Shown: one piece after another, positions 43,088-52,895 of the stretch
Layout: each line of letters opens with the position of its first letter
Numbering within the stretch: the stretch's first letter is position 1
Source: Clostridiaceae bacterium
GTDB taxonomy: Bacteria > Bacillota_A > Clostridia > Clostridiales > Clostridiaceae
NCBI GenBank assembly: GCA_029256485.1
Contig: JAQSXU010000005.1
Location: forward strand, 62,001-126,000
Reading direction: 5' to 3'
Length of the DNA: 64,000 nt
Position numbers and translations under genes: made by a program
Notes under the pieces: model-generated
What the model was told of the DNA's origin: nothing
Database searches by the model: none
The model's input: the letters and a program-made list of their open reading frames with translations, nothing else

Positions 43088-44896
43088 TCAGGCTAATTGG
43101 GCTTCAGTAACTTCACTATAACTTTCTGTCAGCATCCTTTTATAGCATCCATTATTGTTTATAAGTTCACTGTGATTTCCCGTTTCCACTATCTCGCCAT
43201 GGCTAAGAACAATGATTTTGTCAGCATTTCTAATAGTAGAAAGTCTGTGAGCAATAACTATAGTTGTTCTGTTTTTTGTTACATTTTCTATTGCCTTTTG
43301 TATCAACAGTTCTGTATGAGTATCCATATTTGCAGTAGCTTCATCCAATATAAAAATTGATGGATTATGAGCAATTGCTCTTGCAAAAGCCAGCAATTGT
43401 TTTTCTCCAGCTGAAAAAGTGCTGCCTCTTTCCATAACAGCATGATTAATTCCACCTGGAAGTCTATTAACAAATTCCAATGCACATGAAGCCTTAAGGG
43501 ACATGCTTATAGTTTTCATATCCATGATATCATTAAGTGTAATGTTATTTTTTATATCCCCAGAAAATAGAAAAACATCTTGAAGAACTACTGAAATATT
43601 TTTTCTTAAGTCTTTTTTTCTTATATGTTTAATATTAATACCATCTATTAGTATTTCTCCCTTTTGTATATCGTAAAAACCGGTTATTAAACTAATTATG
43701 GTGGTTTTACCAGCTCCTGTTTCCCCTACAAATGCAGCGGTTTCACCTTTTTTCAGGGTAAAACTTATATTTTTTAGTACCCATTCTTTATTATCATAAG
43801 AAAACCAGACATTTTTAAATTCTATATTACCTTTAATGGTATCCATTTTAATTCCTTTTTCCAAATCTTCTAATTTGTCTTCTTCATCCAGAAGCTCAAA
43901 TATTCTATCAGCAGAAACTAAAGCAGATTGGATGGTTGTATAACTATCAGCTAAATCCGAAATGGGAGCAAAAAATTGTTTAATATAAGTTGTAAATGCA
44001 TATAACACTCCAATTTGCAAAGTACTGTCCGCAATCTTCCCCATTCCATACCAGACTATTATGGCTACAGCCAAATTTTGAAATATGTCAGAAGCAGGTT
44101 TTAAAATACTATTCATTCTTACCTGAAACAGGGTGGTTTTAAAGTAAGCGTCGTTTAATTTAAGAAACTCATTTTTCTTTTCCTTTTCACCATTAAAAAT
44201 CTGTATTATTCTCATGCCGGAAATATTTTCTGCCATGAATCCATTTATCTTTCCTATTAAACTTTTCATATTAGTAAAATTATTTTTTATTTTCTTTTTA
44301 AGCATAAAAACAATGAAAAACATCATTGGTACCACAGAAAATGATATTAATGCCAGTTTAACATTTAAGTTTACCATGGCAGAAACTATACCTATTAGTA
44401 AAAATATATCTTGAAAAAGACTGATTATTACATCAGTATACATTTCACTTAATGCCTCCACATCATTGGTTGCTCTTGTAATAAGCCTTCCTGAGGAAGT
44501 CTTGTCCAAATAAGATAATGGAAGCAGCTGAATGGTTTTAAATACTTTACTTCTTAGAGATTTCATAATTTCCTGCCCTGCTTTGTTTATTAGGTTAGCC
44601 TGAGAAAAAGTAAATAATCCTCCTAGAATTACTACAGTTAAATATATAAATGCCATAGCCTTTATAGAGTGAAAACCAGATTGGGGAGCTTTATCTACTA
44701 AAAAATCGTCAATTACTAATTTTAGTATGTAAGGCTTAATTAATTGGGCTGTATTTACTAGTAAAACACAAAAAGCTGCCAAAATAATCTTATTTATATG
44801 AGGTAAAGTGAGCTTTAATAATCTTCTTAAACTTCTCTTATTATGAGGCTTCCATTCCTCTCTTTCTTTCCTTGTACTGTTCCATATAAGTTTCAT
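43088..44896 (-). CDS. ABC exporter half-transporter, catalytically complete subunit
   Basis: 602 residues. Six-helix type I exporter domain (about 30-320) then nucleotide-binding domain: Walker A GETGAGKTT, degenerate signature FSAGEKQ, Walker B with catalytic Glu in FILDEATANMD, H-loop IAHRLS. It starts at 44896 behind a perfect AAGGAGG 8 bases upstream, so it overlaps the preceding gene by 56 bases. The altered signature here and the Asp-for-Glu change in the partner fit a heterodimer with one active and one degenerate ATP site, as in BmrCD or TM287/288. Substrate probably drugs or lipids; not shown. Confidence 0.93.
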   Translation of the reverse strand: MKLIWNSTRKEREEWKPHNKRSLRRLLKLTLPHINKIILAAFCVLLVNTAQLIKPYILKLVIDDFLVDKAPQSGFHSIKAMAFIYLTVVILGGLFTFSQANLINKAGQEIMKSLRSKVFKTIQLLPLSYLDKTSSGRLITRATNDVEALSEMYTDVIISLFQDIFLLIGIVSAMVNLNVKLALISFSVVPMMFFIVFMLKKKIKNNFTNMKSLIGKINGFMAENISGMRIIQIFNGEKEKKNEFLKLNDAYFKTTLFQVRMNSILKPASDIFQNLAVAIIVWYGMGKIADSTLQIGVLYAFTTYIKQFFAPISDLADSYTTIQSALVSADRIFELLDEEDKLEDLEKGIKMDTIKGNIEFKNVWFSYDNKEWVLKNISFTLKKGETAAFVGETGAGKTTIISLITGFYDIQKGEILIDGINIKHIRKKDLRKNISVVLQDVFLFSGDIKNNITLNDIMDMKTISMSLKASCALEFVNRLPGGINHAVMERGSTFSAGEKQLLAFARAIAHNPSIFILDEATANMDTHTELLIQKAIENVTKNRTTIVIAHRLSTIRNADKIIVLSHGEIVETGNHSELINNNGCYKRMLTESYSEVTEAQLA

Positions 44897-46589
44897 AGTA
44901 CTTCCCTCCTTTACCTATTAGTTCATGATGATTGCCAATTTCCACTATTTCACCATGATTTAAAACAACAATTTTATCGGCATTTTCTACAGCTGAAATT
45001 CTGTGTGTTATTATTATGGTAGTTTTATTATTACGTAAAGTTTTTAAGTTCTTTATTATTTTACCTTCAGTAATGGTGTCAACTGCAGATAGAGAATCAT
45101 CAAGAATAAGTATCGGAGGATTTTTTACCAAAGCCCTTGCAATGGATATTCTTTGTTTTTGACCTCCTGACAGGTTAACCCCTCGTTCACCTAGTATGGT
45201 GTTAAAACCATTTGGAAGATTTATTATACTGTCAAATATACAGCTGTTTTTTGCAGCAGTTTCAACTTCCTTGTCCGAGTGTTTTTCCTTAAAAAATTTA
45301 ATATTATCTTTTATGGAAGCTGAAAAAAGTAAACTATCCTGAGGAACATATCCAAAGCCTTCTCTTAAAGAGTTTAATTTATAATCATTAATATCATTTC
45401 CATCAATAAATATTTTACCTTTCTCTACGTTATATAATTTTAGTAAAAGGTTTATTAATGTACTTTTCCCCGAACCGGTTTCACCAATAATTCCAATAGT
45501 ACTTCCAACAGGAATTTTCAAGCTTATATTCTTTATGGATCTTTCATCCTTATCCTCATATGAAAAATTTAAATCTCTGAATTCAATATCACCTTTAATT
45601 TCTGTATCCAGCATTGCTTCACCATCTAAAATATCAGGTTTTTCACTAAATATATCATTTAGTCTTTTTAATGAAGCCATGCCCCTTTGAAATATGTTTA
45701 TAATACGGCCAATAGATAAAATAGGATTCAAGATCATTGTAATATATCCATTAAAGGCTACGAAAGAACCCAAGGAAATTGTATTATTTAAAACCATAGT
45801 TCCACCCCAAATCAGGTTTATTACAAAGCTTATACTAAAGCATATTTCTATAACTGGGGAAAGAAATGAAGAAATTTTAACCATTTTTACATTAGCTTCC
45901 ATAATATTATTGTTCAATGTTTCAAAATTATTTACTTCTTCATCTTCTTGTACATAGGACTTAATAACTCTTATACCATAAATATTTTCCTGAACTCTGT
46001 CTGATATAGAAGCAAAACTTTCTTGAACTTTTCTAAACCTTTTTTGTATCAAGCTTCCTATTTTAACCATGAAGAAAATTATTACAGGTATAGGCAGCAG
46101 AGAGATTAAAGTTATTTTCCAATTAATTGTCTGGCACATTGAATATATTGAAATGGAGCAAATGCCTATGCCATTTATGCTCATAGCAGTTGCTGGCCCA
46201 AAGGTCATTCTTACTGCAGAGATATCGTTAATGGCATATGCAATTAAATCACCGGTTTTATTTCTATTATAGAAATCTGGTGACAATCTCTGAAAATGAT
46301 CAAATAATTTTTCTCTAAGCGAACACTCTAACTCCCGGGCATTAACTATTACCAGGTTTCTCCACCCATAGGTTGTTATAAAAGTACCAATTGCAACTAG
46401 TAGTAAGTACAAAATATTTAGTTTTATTTTTGATGGATTAAAATTTTGAATTTTTAATATATCTATGGTACTTCCTAAAATTCTTGGGAAAAGAGATTGT
46501 ATGTAGGAAGTTAGAATCATAAATATTATTCCTATTATATAGGAAACTCTATGTTCTTTAATAAAGTTTAATATTATATTGTTTTTCAT
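44841..46589 (-). CDS. ABC exporter half-transporter, subunit with degenerate Walker B
   Basis: 582 residues from the ATG at 46589 (GGAGGG upstream); a TTG 12 bases earlier is less likely. Six-helix exporter domain (about 15-310), then Walker A GETGSGKST, canonical signature LSGGQKQR, and Walker B LILDDSLSAVD where Asp replaces the catalytic Glu. H-loop ITHRIS is intact. Its LSGGQ would complete the active site of the partner at 43088. The gene is first in the two-gene unit and overlaps the second by 56 bases. Confidence 0.93.
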   Translation of the reverse strand: MKNNIILNFIKEHRVSYIIGIIFMILTSYIQSLFPRILGSTIDILKIQNFNPSKIKLNILYLLLVAIGTFITTYGWRNLVIVNARELECSLREKLFDHFQRLSPDFYNRNKTGDLIAYAINDISAVRMTFGPATAMSINGIGICSISIYSMCQTINWKITLISLLPIPVIIFFMVKIGSLIQKRFRKVQESFASISDRVQENIYGIRVIKSYVQEDEEVNNFETLNNNIMEANVKMVKISSFLSPVIEICFSISFVINLIWGGTMVLNNTISLGSFVAFNGYITMILNPILSIGRIINIFQRGMASLKRLNDIFSEKPDILDGEAMLDTEIKGDIEFRDLNFSYEDKDERSIKNISLKIPVGSTIGIIGETGSGKSTLINLLLKLYNVEKGKIFIDGNDINDYKLNSLREGFGYVPQDSLLFSASIKDNIKFFKEKHSDKEVETAAKNSCIFDSIINLPNGFNTILGERGVNLSGGQKQRISIARALVKNPPILILDDSLSAVDTITEGKIIKNLKTLRNNKTTIIITHRISAVENADKIVVLNHGEIVEIGNHHELIGKGGKYYETYMEQYKERKRGMEAS

Positions 46590-46768
46590 AAAACCCTCCA
46601 AAATACTTTACATATAATAATTATAAATATTATATATTTTTAATACAATGATATGTTTCCCTGAAATTACCTATAAACTTTTAAATTTTATCATAGAAAA
46701 TACTTTGTACTATTATAGATGTATGTGATAAACTTAATAAATAATTATTTAATTATAAGGAGGAACTT

Positions 46769-47068
46769 ATGCTTAGAATTTGGGGAAGAATTATGAAGAA
46801 CAATAAAATAGTAATTGATAAGGTAGTAAGCTGTGATATAAATGGAAGTTATCAAGATAATTTAAAGCAATGTATTATAGAATTATGCTATAAATTTGAT
46901 ATTGAAAAACCATACTGGCTTCCTTTAAATTTAGATGAATACAATAAAAGAGGGAAAACAAGTTTTAATGAAAATAATTTTATTGAAAAAATTGATTTTG
47001 ATAAATTTATAATTGAGGAACTGGAAACAGAGGATAGTAATAATGAAAATCATAACAAAGAAAAATAG
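46769..47068 (+). CDS. Conserved clostridial small protein
   Basis: 99 residues with AAGGAGG before the ATG. The pattern MLRIWGRIMKNNKIV, then LKQCIIELCYKFDIEKPYWL, and YNKRGKTSFNENNFIEKIDFDKFIIEEL is recalled from other clostridial genomes as a conserved protein without a named domain. It has no signal or helix. It overlaps the YibE/F gene by 26 bases, suggesting shared expression. Function unknown. Confidence 0.75.
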   Translation: MLRIWGRIMKNNKIVIDKVVSCDINGSYQDNLKQCIIELCYKFDIEKPYWLPLNLDEYNKRGKTSFNENNFIEKIDFDKFIIEELETEDSNNENHNKEK

Positions 47069-48158
47069 TTCAATAACTTTAGTAGTTATTTTGTTTGTAA
47101 GCTTAGTTGTTTCAATTTTGTCAATACAGGATTCATCGGGTATAAGAGGAAGAGTTGAAAAAATTATTCAGAGCAATTCGGATAGTCAAAGCAATAATCC
47201 AACTAGATACGGTGATATATCAATATTAATTGCTTCAGGTAAACATAAGGGAGAAAGGGTTATTGTAAAAAATATTATAAGTGAAACAACAAAGGCACAA
47301 AGTATTGTACATGTTGGAAATGAAGTGCTTTTAAATATTGATGAAAATAAAGATGGCACAATAAAAACTGTATATATTTATCAAGTGATTAGATATAATG
47401 CATTAAAATGGCTTTTAATTTCATTCTTATGCCTTCTTGTTTTAATTGGAGGAATTAAAGGAATTAAATCAATTTTAACACTATTGTTAACTTCTTTTGC
47501 TGTACTTAAGGTATTGATTCCCGGCATTATAGCAGGGTTTGATCCCATTTTTATCTCAATTATTATATGCATAGGTGTTACGATATTTAATATGCTTATA
47601 CTTATGGGGAAGAATAGAAAAACATTATCTGCAATTATTGGAACGTCAATAGGATTGCTCATTGCTGGTGTATTATCTGCAATAGTAACCTACCAAATTA
47701 ACCTTAAAGGTCTTGGGGATGAAGAAATGCAGATGTTAATATATATGACTAAAAACATTAATTTCAGCTTTAGTGGGTTATTTTTGTCAGGGATACTGCT
47801 TGGAGCACTTGGCGCTGTTATGGATGTTAGTATTTCAATAGTTTCAGCTATTTGTGAGATAATAAATGTAAACCCTAATATGTCTATAATGGAATTATTT
47901 AAGTCTGGAATGAATGTTGGTAAGGATATTATGGGATCCATGGCCAATACTTTAATACTAGCCTATGCAGGAAGTTCCATGTATACATTGCTGCTGACCT
48001 CATCCTATGGAATGTCATTTACAAGTATTATGAATCAGGATGTAATGGCTTCGGAAATTCTTAAAGCATTGGCTGGAAGCATAGGCATTGTTCTTACAAT
48101 CCCTGTAACAGCTTTAGCTGCTGCATATCTTATGAAAAGGGATATAAACAAAACATAA
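47043..48158 (+). CDS. YibE/F-family membrane protein
   Basis: 371 residues from the ATG at 47043, which has AGAGGA and lies inside the previous gene. An N-terminal helix (about 8-27), an extracellular domain of about 90 residues, then seven to eight helices with GAVMDVSISIVSAICEI and GMNVGKDIMGSMANTLILAYAG, the conserved core of YibE/F. The family is widespread in Firmicutes and has been linked loosely to transport in lactococci, but no function is settled. Coupled to the small protein upstream. Confidence 0.9.
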   Translation: MKIITKKNSSITLVVILFVSLVVSILSIQDSSGIRGRVEKIIQSNSDSQSNNPTRYGDISILIASGKHKGERVIVKNIISETTKAQSIVHVGNEVLLNIDENKDGTIKTVYIYQVIRYNALKWLLISFLCLLVLIGGIKGIKSILTLLLTSFAVLKVLIPGIIAGFDPIFISIIICIGVTIFNMLILMGKNRKTLSAIIGTSIGLLIAGVLSAIVTYQINLKGLGDEEMQMLIYMTKNINFSFSGLFLSGILLGALGAVMDVSISIVSAICEIINVNPNMSIMELFKSGMNVGKDIMGSMANTLILAYAGSSMYTLLLTSSYGMSFTSIMNQDVMASEILKALAGSIGIVLTIPVTALAAAYLMKRDINKT

Positions 48159-48215
48159 ATATGATGGTATAAAACACCTATATCCGTTTAAACTATTATG
48201 GGAAGAGGTGATTAC

Positions 48216-48344
48216 ATGGCAACAAAGGGAGAAAAAAAGAGAAAAAATGATAATAAAACTAAAAATCCCAAAACATCAAATCCATTTACACATGAAGTAG
48301 ATGAAAATATGAGCAAGCCTGTAAGGGGATTACCTGAAGTTTAA
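48216..48344 (+). CDS. Small basic protein of 42 residues
   Basis: A GGAAGAGGTG ribosome site, an ATG at 48216, 42 codons and a terminator that overlaps the stop codon make a well-formed tiny gene. The product is Lys/Asn-rich in its first half (MATKGEKKRKNDNKTKNPK) and ends NMSKPVRGLPEV. It has no helix and is probably disordered. Nothing is known of its function. Confidence 0.65.
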   Translation: MATKGEKKRKNDNKTKNPKTSNPFTHEVDENMSKPVRGLPEV

Positions 48345-48365
48345 AGAGCCAATGGCTCTTTTTTT
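48343..48365 (+). terminator. Intrinsic terminator after the 42-residue gene
   Basis: An 8-bp stem AAAGAGCC / GGCTCTTT with loop AAT and a T-run. Confidence 0.85.
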
Positions 48366-48410
48366 AATGTCACATTATTTCAATTATACTGTCACAAAAA
48401 GCCATATTAC

Positions 48411-48743
48411 TTGTATGAAAAAAAGAGGATGCTGGTAAAAAATACAGAGTATATTAACAGTATATATAAAGAAAATGCCACAAATGTTGCATTTCAGTTT
48501 GAGAACATAGAACGTAATTATGGTATTCATATAGTTATAGCAGACAGCAAAAATAATATAAAATATGATTCACTTCATTATAGATTTGATGATTCAGAAG
48601 GAAATAAAAAATCAGGGCAGGATTTTAATACAAGTATCTTAAATGAATTAGACAGCAGTGAAGACAGTTATGTTTTTAAAATAGAAAAAGATCCAAAACT
48701 ACAGACCAATTTTTTAAATATTGAAATTAAACAAAATTGCTAA
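48411..48743 (+). pseudogene. Histidine kinase remnant, extracellular sensor part
   Basis: 110 codons matching the extracellular sensor of a two-component kinase (LVKNTEYINSIYKENA, GIHIVIADSKNNIKYDSL). The frame begins without a ribosome site, and the first transmembrane helix that should precede it is missing. It stops after FLNIEIKQNC, where the second membrane helix should begin, and the next part of the kinase continues in another frame at 48721. Both membrane helices have thus been lost by deletion. Together with 48721-49593 this is one decayed gene. Confidence 0.75.
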
Positions 48744-49593
48744 GAATATGACAGAATTAAATTTTACAGAAAAATATTCAGTGGAAAGTGAGGATGAAAT
48801 TGGGGAGCTTGGAAAGAGCATTAATTCTCTCTCTCAGCAGCTTGATATGTCCATAAACGAATTAAAGGAAAAAAATCAAAAACTTAGTGAAGATATAGAA
48901 AAAGAGAGAAAACTTGATGAAATGAGAAAGGAATTTATTGCAAATGTTTCTCATGAATTAAAGACACCAATTTCCTTAATTCAGGGTTATTCAGAAGGGT
49001 TAAAAGTTAATGTGGTAGACAGTGAAGAAGATAAAAACTTTTACTGTGATGTAATAATTAGTGAAGCAATGAAAATGAATAAACTGGTAAAAAGTTTACT
49101 TAATCTTTCTTTAATTGATTCAGGAAATTTAAAACTGGATAAAACTAAATTTAATATTTCAAGCTTATTAGAAAGTACTATAAATAAATTTATGCCTATA
49201 TTTAATGAAAAGCAAATTAAGTTATATGTTAATGCAAAGGAAAAAGTATTTGTAAATGCAGATATACTCTGGATAGAGCAAGTATTGGTAAACTATATCA
49301 ATAATGCTTTAAATCATGTGGATAATAATCTGGAGATCAGAATTAATATTGAAAATACAAATGATAAAGTCAGGGTAAAAGTTTTTAATACAGGAAAACA
49401 AATACCTGAAGAATTATGTGATAAAATATGGGATAGTTTTTATAAAGTCGATAAAGCCAGAACAAGGGCATATGGAGGGACAGGCTTGGGTTTATCAATT
49501 GTAGCTGGAATACAAAAGCTCCATAGTAATACATATGGAGTTATAAATATGAAAAATGGAGTAGAATTTTGGTTTGACCTAGATAAAGTATAA
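48721..49593 (+). pseudogene. Histidine kinase remnant, HAMP and catalytic part
   Basis: 290 codons: end of HAMP (LNKIAKNMTELNF, EIGELGKSINSLSQQL), HisKA with the phospho-His in ANVSHELKTPISLIQGY, and HATPase boxes NYINNALNHV, FNTGKQIPEELCDKIWDSFYK and GGTGLGLSIVAGI. It is in the +1 frame relative to the sensor part. No response regulator adjoins it. The catalytic core is intact and could be made as a soluble protein if an internal start is used, but as a receptor it is broken. Confidence 0.8.
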
Positions 49594-49606
49594 ATAATTT
49601 TTAAAT

Positions 49607-49650
49607 AAGCCATTTTATTATCTATCTAATAAAATGGCTTATTTTTTTTA
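49607..49650 (+). terminator. Intrinsic terminator after the kinase remnant
   Basis: A 14-bp perfect stem AAGCCATTTTATTA / TAATAAAATGGCTT, 6-base loop and a long T-run. Confidence 0.88.
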
Positions 49651-49656
49651 TTTTTG

Positions 49657-49685
49657 TTGACAAATATTAAATTAAGTTATATTAT
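49657..49685 (+). promoter_or_regulatory. Sigma-A promoter of the copper operon
   Basis: TTGACA at 49657-49662, a 17-base spacer, and TATTAT at 49680-49685. Confidence 0.8.
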
Positions 49686-49695
49686 TTAATCACAG

Positions 49696-49718
49696 GCACC
49701 CCCCTGGAGGGGGAGGGA
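49696..49718 (+). promoter_or_regulatory. Predicted CsoR operator
   Basis: A G/C island in AT-rich DNA, CCCCCCTGGAGGGGG-like, placed just after the -10 element. CsoR sites in other bacteria are similar C-tract/G-tract pseudo-palindromes, and csoR is the first gene downstream. Confidence 0.7.
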
Positions 49719-49788
49719 TATATTAAAAAATAACTTATTGTAAAAGATATAATTATAGTTCTACAAAAATAAGAAGGGGGTAATCATC

Positions 49789-50058
49789 TTGAATGGTGAA
49801 AAGATTAAAGCTTTACAGGCATTAAAAACTTCAAAAGGACAAATTGATGGAATCATAAAAATGATTGAAGATGAGAGATACTGTATGGATGTATCCAATC
49901 AAATTATGGCGGCGCAATCTTTATTAAAAAAAGCAAATATTTTAATTTTAAAACAGCATATACATCATTGTGTTAAATCTGCAATTAGAGATGGCAGTGA
50001 GGAAAGCGGAGAAGAAAAAATACAGGAAATAATATCACTGTTAGAAAAGTTAATTTAA
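49789..50058 (+). CDS. csoR: Copper-sensing repressor CsoR
   Basis: 89 residues, TTG start after AAGGGGG. All-helical DUF156 fold. Cu(I) ligands C32, H57 and C61 follow the C-x24-H-x3-C spacing of CsoR (seen in RYCMDV and HIHHCV). Without copper it would bind the C/G-rich operator at 49696-49718 and release it upon Cu(I) binding. First gene of csoR-copA-copZ, with copA 20 bases downstream. Confidence 0.95.
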   Translation: MNGEKIKALQALKTSKGQIDGIIKMIEDERYCMDVSNQIMAAQSLLKKANILILKQHIHHCVKSAIRDGSEESGEEKIQEIISLLEKLI

Positions 50059-50078
50059 GATATTTATGGAGGAGTATT

Positions 50079-52523
50079 ATGGTAAATAAAACACTAAAAA
50101 TAGAGGGTATGACCTGTGCTGCATGTGCAAGAGCAGTAGAAAGAGCTTCAAAGAAGCTTGATGGAGTTTCCACTGCAAATGTAAATTTGGCCACTGAAAA
50201 ATTAAACATTGAATTTGATGAATCCAAGGTGGATGTAAATAAAATTCAAAATGCTGTGGAAAAGGCAGGGTATAAGGCCATAGTTGAGGCAGTCAATAAA
50301 ACATTTAAAATAGAGGGTATGACTTGTGCATCATGTGTAAGAGCTGTAGAAAGAGCTACAAGAAAAATTGATGGTGTTATAGAATCTAATGTTAATTTAG
50401 CTACTGAAAATATGAATATAATCTATGAACCCTTTAAGGTCAGAGTATCTGATATAAAAAAGGCAGTAGAAGCTGCAGGATATAAGGCTTTAGATGAAGA
50501 GGTTTCAGTAGATGCTGATAAAGAAAAAAAGCAGAAGGAGTCAAATCTGCTATGGAAAAAATTTATTTTTTCTTTAATATTTACTGTACCATTATTAACT
50601 ATAACTATGGGGCATATGTTTGGAGTTAAACTTCCAGAAGTAATTGATCCCATGATGAACCCCAGATCATTTGCTGTGATTCAGCTAGTGCTGGTTATTC
50701 CTGTAATTATGGCTGGCAGCAGATTCTATAAAGTTGGATTTAAAACTTTGGTAAAGGGAAGTCCCAATATGGATTCTTTAGTTGCTATTGGAACATCAGC
50801 AGCATTTTTGTATGGATTATATGCAGTATTTGAAATTATTGGCGGGAATACTCAGTATGTTTATGATTTATATTTTGAATCAGCAGCAACTATAATAACT
50901 TTAATTACATTAGGTAAATATTTAGAGTCAGTTACTAAAGGAAAAACTTCTGAGGCAATTAAAAAACTTATGGGGTTAACTCCAAAAACAGCCATAATAA
51001 TAAGCAATGGAAAAGAAGTAGAAATTTCAATTGATGAAGTCGAAGTTGGGGATATAGTTATTGCAAAGCCAGGTGAAAGACTGGCGGTAGACGGTGAAGT
51101 AATTGAAGGTAATACTTCTGTAGATGAATCTATGCTAACAGGAGAAAGTATGCCAGTTGAAAAAAGTGTTGGAGATAAAGTAATTGGTGCAAGTATTAAC
51201 AAAAATGGATTGATAAGGTATAAGGCTACAAAAGTCGGCAAGGATACGGCTTTAGCTCAAATTATTAAGTTAGTTGAAGATGCACAGGGATCAAAGGCTC
51301 CAATAGCAAAGCTTGCAGATATTATTGCAGGATATTTTGTACCGGTTGTAATAGCATTAGCTGTAGTATCAAGTTTAGTATGGTACTTTTCAGGTGAAAC
51401 TTCAGTATTCTCCTTAACAATATTTATTTCAGTTCTTGTAATTGCCTGCCCATGTGCACTGGGATTAGCTACGCCAACTGCTATAATGGTTGGTACTGGA
51501 AAGGGTGCAGAACACGGAGTGCTGATAAAAAGCGGAGCAGCATTGGAAACTACCCACAAAATACAGACTATTGTTTTTGATAAAACGGGTACAATAACTG
51601 AGGGAAATCCAAAGGTTACTGACATAATAACTATGAATGAATTAGACAAGGATTACCTATTACAGCTTGCAGCATCAGCAGAAAAGGGATCTGAACACCC
51701 TTTAGGAGAAGCAATAGTAAGAGAAGCAGAAGAAAAAGCCGTGGAAGTAAAAAAATTAGATTATTTCAAGGCAATTCCTGGTGAAGGAATAGCAGTTAAA
51801 ATTGACAGCAAGGACATTCTCCTTGGAAATAAAAAGCTTATGGAAAAAAACAATATTGTAATAGAAGCTATAGAGCAAAATTCTCATGAACTAGCTAAAG
51901 AGGGTAAAACTCCAATGTATATTTCAGTAGATGGTGATATAGCTGGAATTATTGCTGTGGCAGATACAGTAAAAGATAACAGCAAAAAAGCTATTGAACA
52001 GCTCCATAAAATGGGTATTGAAGTGGCAATGATTACTGGTGACAATAAGAGGACAGCAGAAGCAATTGCAAAACAAGTTGGAATAGACAGAGTTTTAGCA
52101 GAAGTTCTTCCACAGGATAAGGCAAATGAAGTTAAAAAGATACAATCAGAAGGTAAAAAAGTTGCTATGGTTGGGGATGGCATCAATGATGCTCCTGCTT
52201 TAGCACAATCAGATATTGGCATTGCCATAGGTTCAGGCACAGATGTAGCAATTGAATCTGCTGATATTGTACTTATGAGAAGCGACTTAATGGATGTGCC
52301 CACAGCAATTCAATTAAGTAAAAAAACCATAAAAAATATAAAAGAAAACCTATTTTGGGCTTTTGGATATAACACATTAGGAATACCGGTTGCCATGGGA
52401 ATATTATATTTATTTGGGGGGCCGTTATTAAATCCAATGATAGCAGCAGCAGCAATGAGTTTCAGCTCTGTATCAGTTCTTACTAATGCATTGAGGCTGA
52501 AGAGATTTAAGCCAGCATATTAG
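50079..52523 (+). CDS. copA: Cu(I)-exporting P-type ATPase CopA
   Basis: 814 residues, GGAGG before the ATG. Two N-terminal metal-binding HMA domains (MTCAAC at residue 11, MTCASC near residue 80), eight membrane helices, the actuator motif TGES, the intramembrane CPC in [14 protein letters not shown], the phosphorylation site DKTGT, the HP motif SEHPLGEAI and GDGINDAP. All are intact, so it is an active group 1B1 copper exporter. It receives Cu(I) from CopZ and is repressed by CsoR. Confidence 0.97.
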   Translation: MVNKTLKIEGMTCAACARAVERASKKLDGVSTANVNLATEKLNIEFDESKVDVNKIQNAVEKAGYKAIVEAVNKTFKIEGMTCASCVRAVERATRKIDGVIESNVNLATENMNIIYEPFKVRVSDIKKAVEAAGYKALDEEVSVDADKEKKQKESNLLWKKFIFSLIFTVPLLTITMGHMFGVKLPEVIDPMMNPRSFAVIQLVLVIPVIMAGSRFYKVGFKTLVKGSPNMDSLVAIGTSAAFLYGLYAVFEIIGGNTQYVYDLYFESAATIITLITLGKYLESVTKGKTSEAIKKLMGLTPKTAIIISNGKEVEISIDEVEVGDIVIAKPGERLAVDGEVIEGNTSVDESMLTGESMPVEKSVGDKVIGASINKNGLIRYKATKVGKDTALAQIIKLVEDAQGSKAPIAKLADIIAGYFVPVVIALAVVSSLVWYFSGETSVFSLTIFISVLVIACPCALGLATPTAIMVGTGKGAEHGVLIKSGAALETTHKIQTIVFDKTGTITEGNPKVTDIITMNELDKDYLLQLAASAEKGSEHPLGEAIVREAEEKAVEVKKLDYFKAIPGEGIAVKIDSKDILLGNKKLMEKNNIVIEAIEQNSHELAKEGKTPMYISVDGDIAGIIAVADTVKDNSKKAIEQLHKMGIEVAMITGDNKRTAEAIAKQVGIDRVLAEVLPQDKANEVKKIQSEGKKVAMVGDGINDAPALAQSDIGIAIGSGTDVAIESADIVLMRSDLMDVPTAIQLSKKTIKNIKENLFWAFGYNTLGIPVAMGILYLFGGPLLNPMIAAAAMSFSSVSVLTNALRLKRFKPAY

Positions 52524-52621
52524 ATAAGTTTTTCAGATAGGTGTTACTTAAAATTTGCATATAAATTATAACTTATCTGTTTAATATTATAAAATAATAT
52601 TATTGAAAGGGGTAATTATAA

Positions 52622-52831
52622 ATGGTTAAAAAGATATTAGTTGAAGGTATGAGCTGTATGCATTGTGTAAAGCATGTTACAGATGCTCTAAATGAAGTTA
52701 ATGGAGTAAGCAATGTCAATGTAAGCTTAGATACAAAAACAGCAACAATTGAAGCAAATGATAATGTAAAAGATCAGGATATAAAAGCTGCAATTGAAGA
52801 TGCTGGATACGAAGTAGTAAATATACAGTAA
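52622..52831 (+). CDS. copZ: Copper chaperone CopZ
   Basis: 69 residues forming a single HMA domain with the Cu(I) motif MSCMHC near residue 10 and the beta-alpha-beta pattern VKHVTDALNEVNGVSNVNVSLDTKTA. AAGGGG precedes the ATG. It sits 98 bases after copA and before a bidirectional terminator, so it is the last gene of the operon. It delivers cytoplasmic Cu(I) to CopA. Confidence 0.93.
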   Translation: MVKKILVEGMSCMHCVKHVTDALNEVNGVSNVNVSLDTKTATIEANDNVKDQDIKAAIEDAGYEVVNIQ

Positions 52832-52841
52832 CTTATTTTAT

Positions 52842-52889
52842 AAAGTACAAATAACAAAGTTATGGCTTTGTTATTTGTACTTTTTTACT
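52842..52889. terminator. Bidirectional terminator after copZ
   Basis: An 18-bp perfect stem (52842-52859 with 52866-52883), 6-base loop and T-run, between converging copZ and the ABC-2 permease gene. Confidence 0.9.
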
Positions 52890-52895
52890 TTGATT

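Noticed and set aside
51884..52303. A 139-codon minus-strand frame inside copA
   Set aside because: copA motifs (GDGINDAP and others) cover this stretch; the antisense frame has no features of its own.
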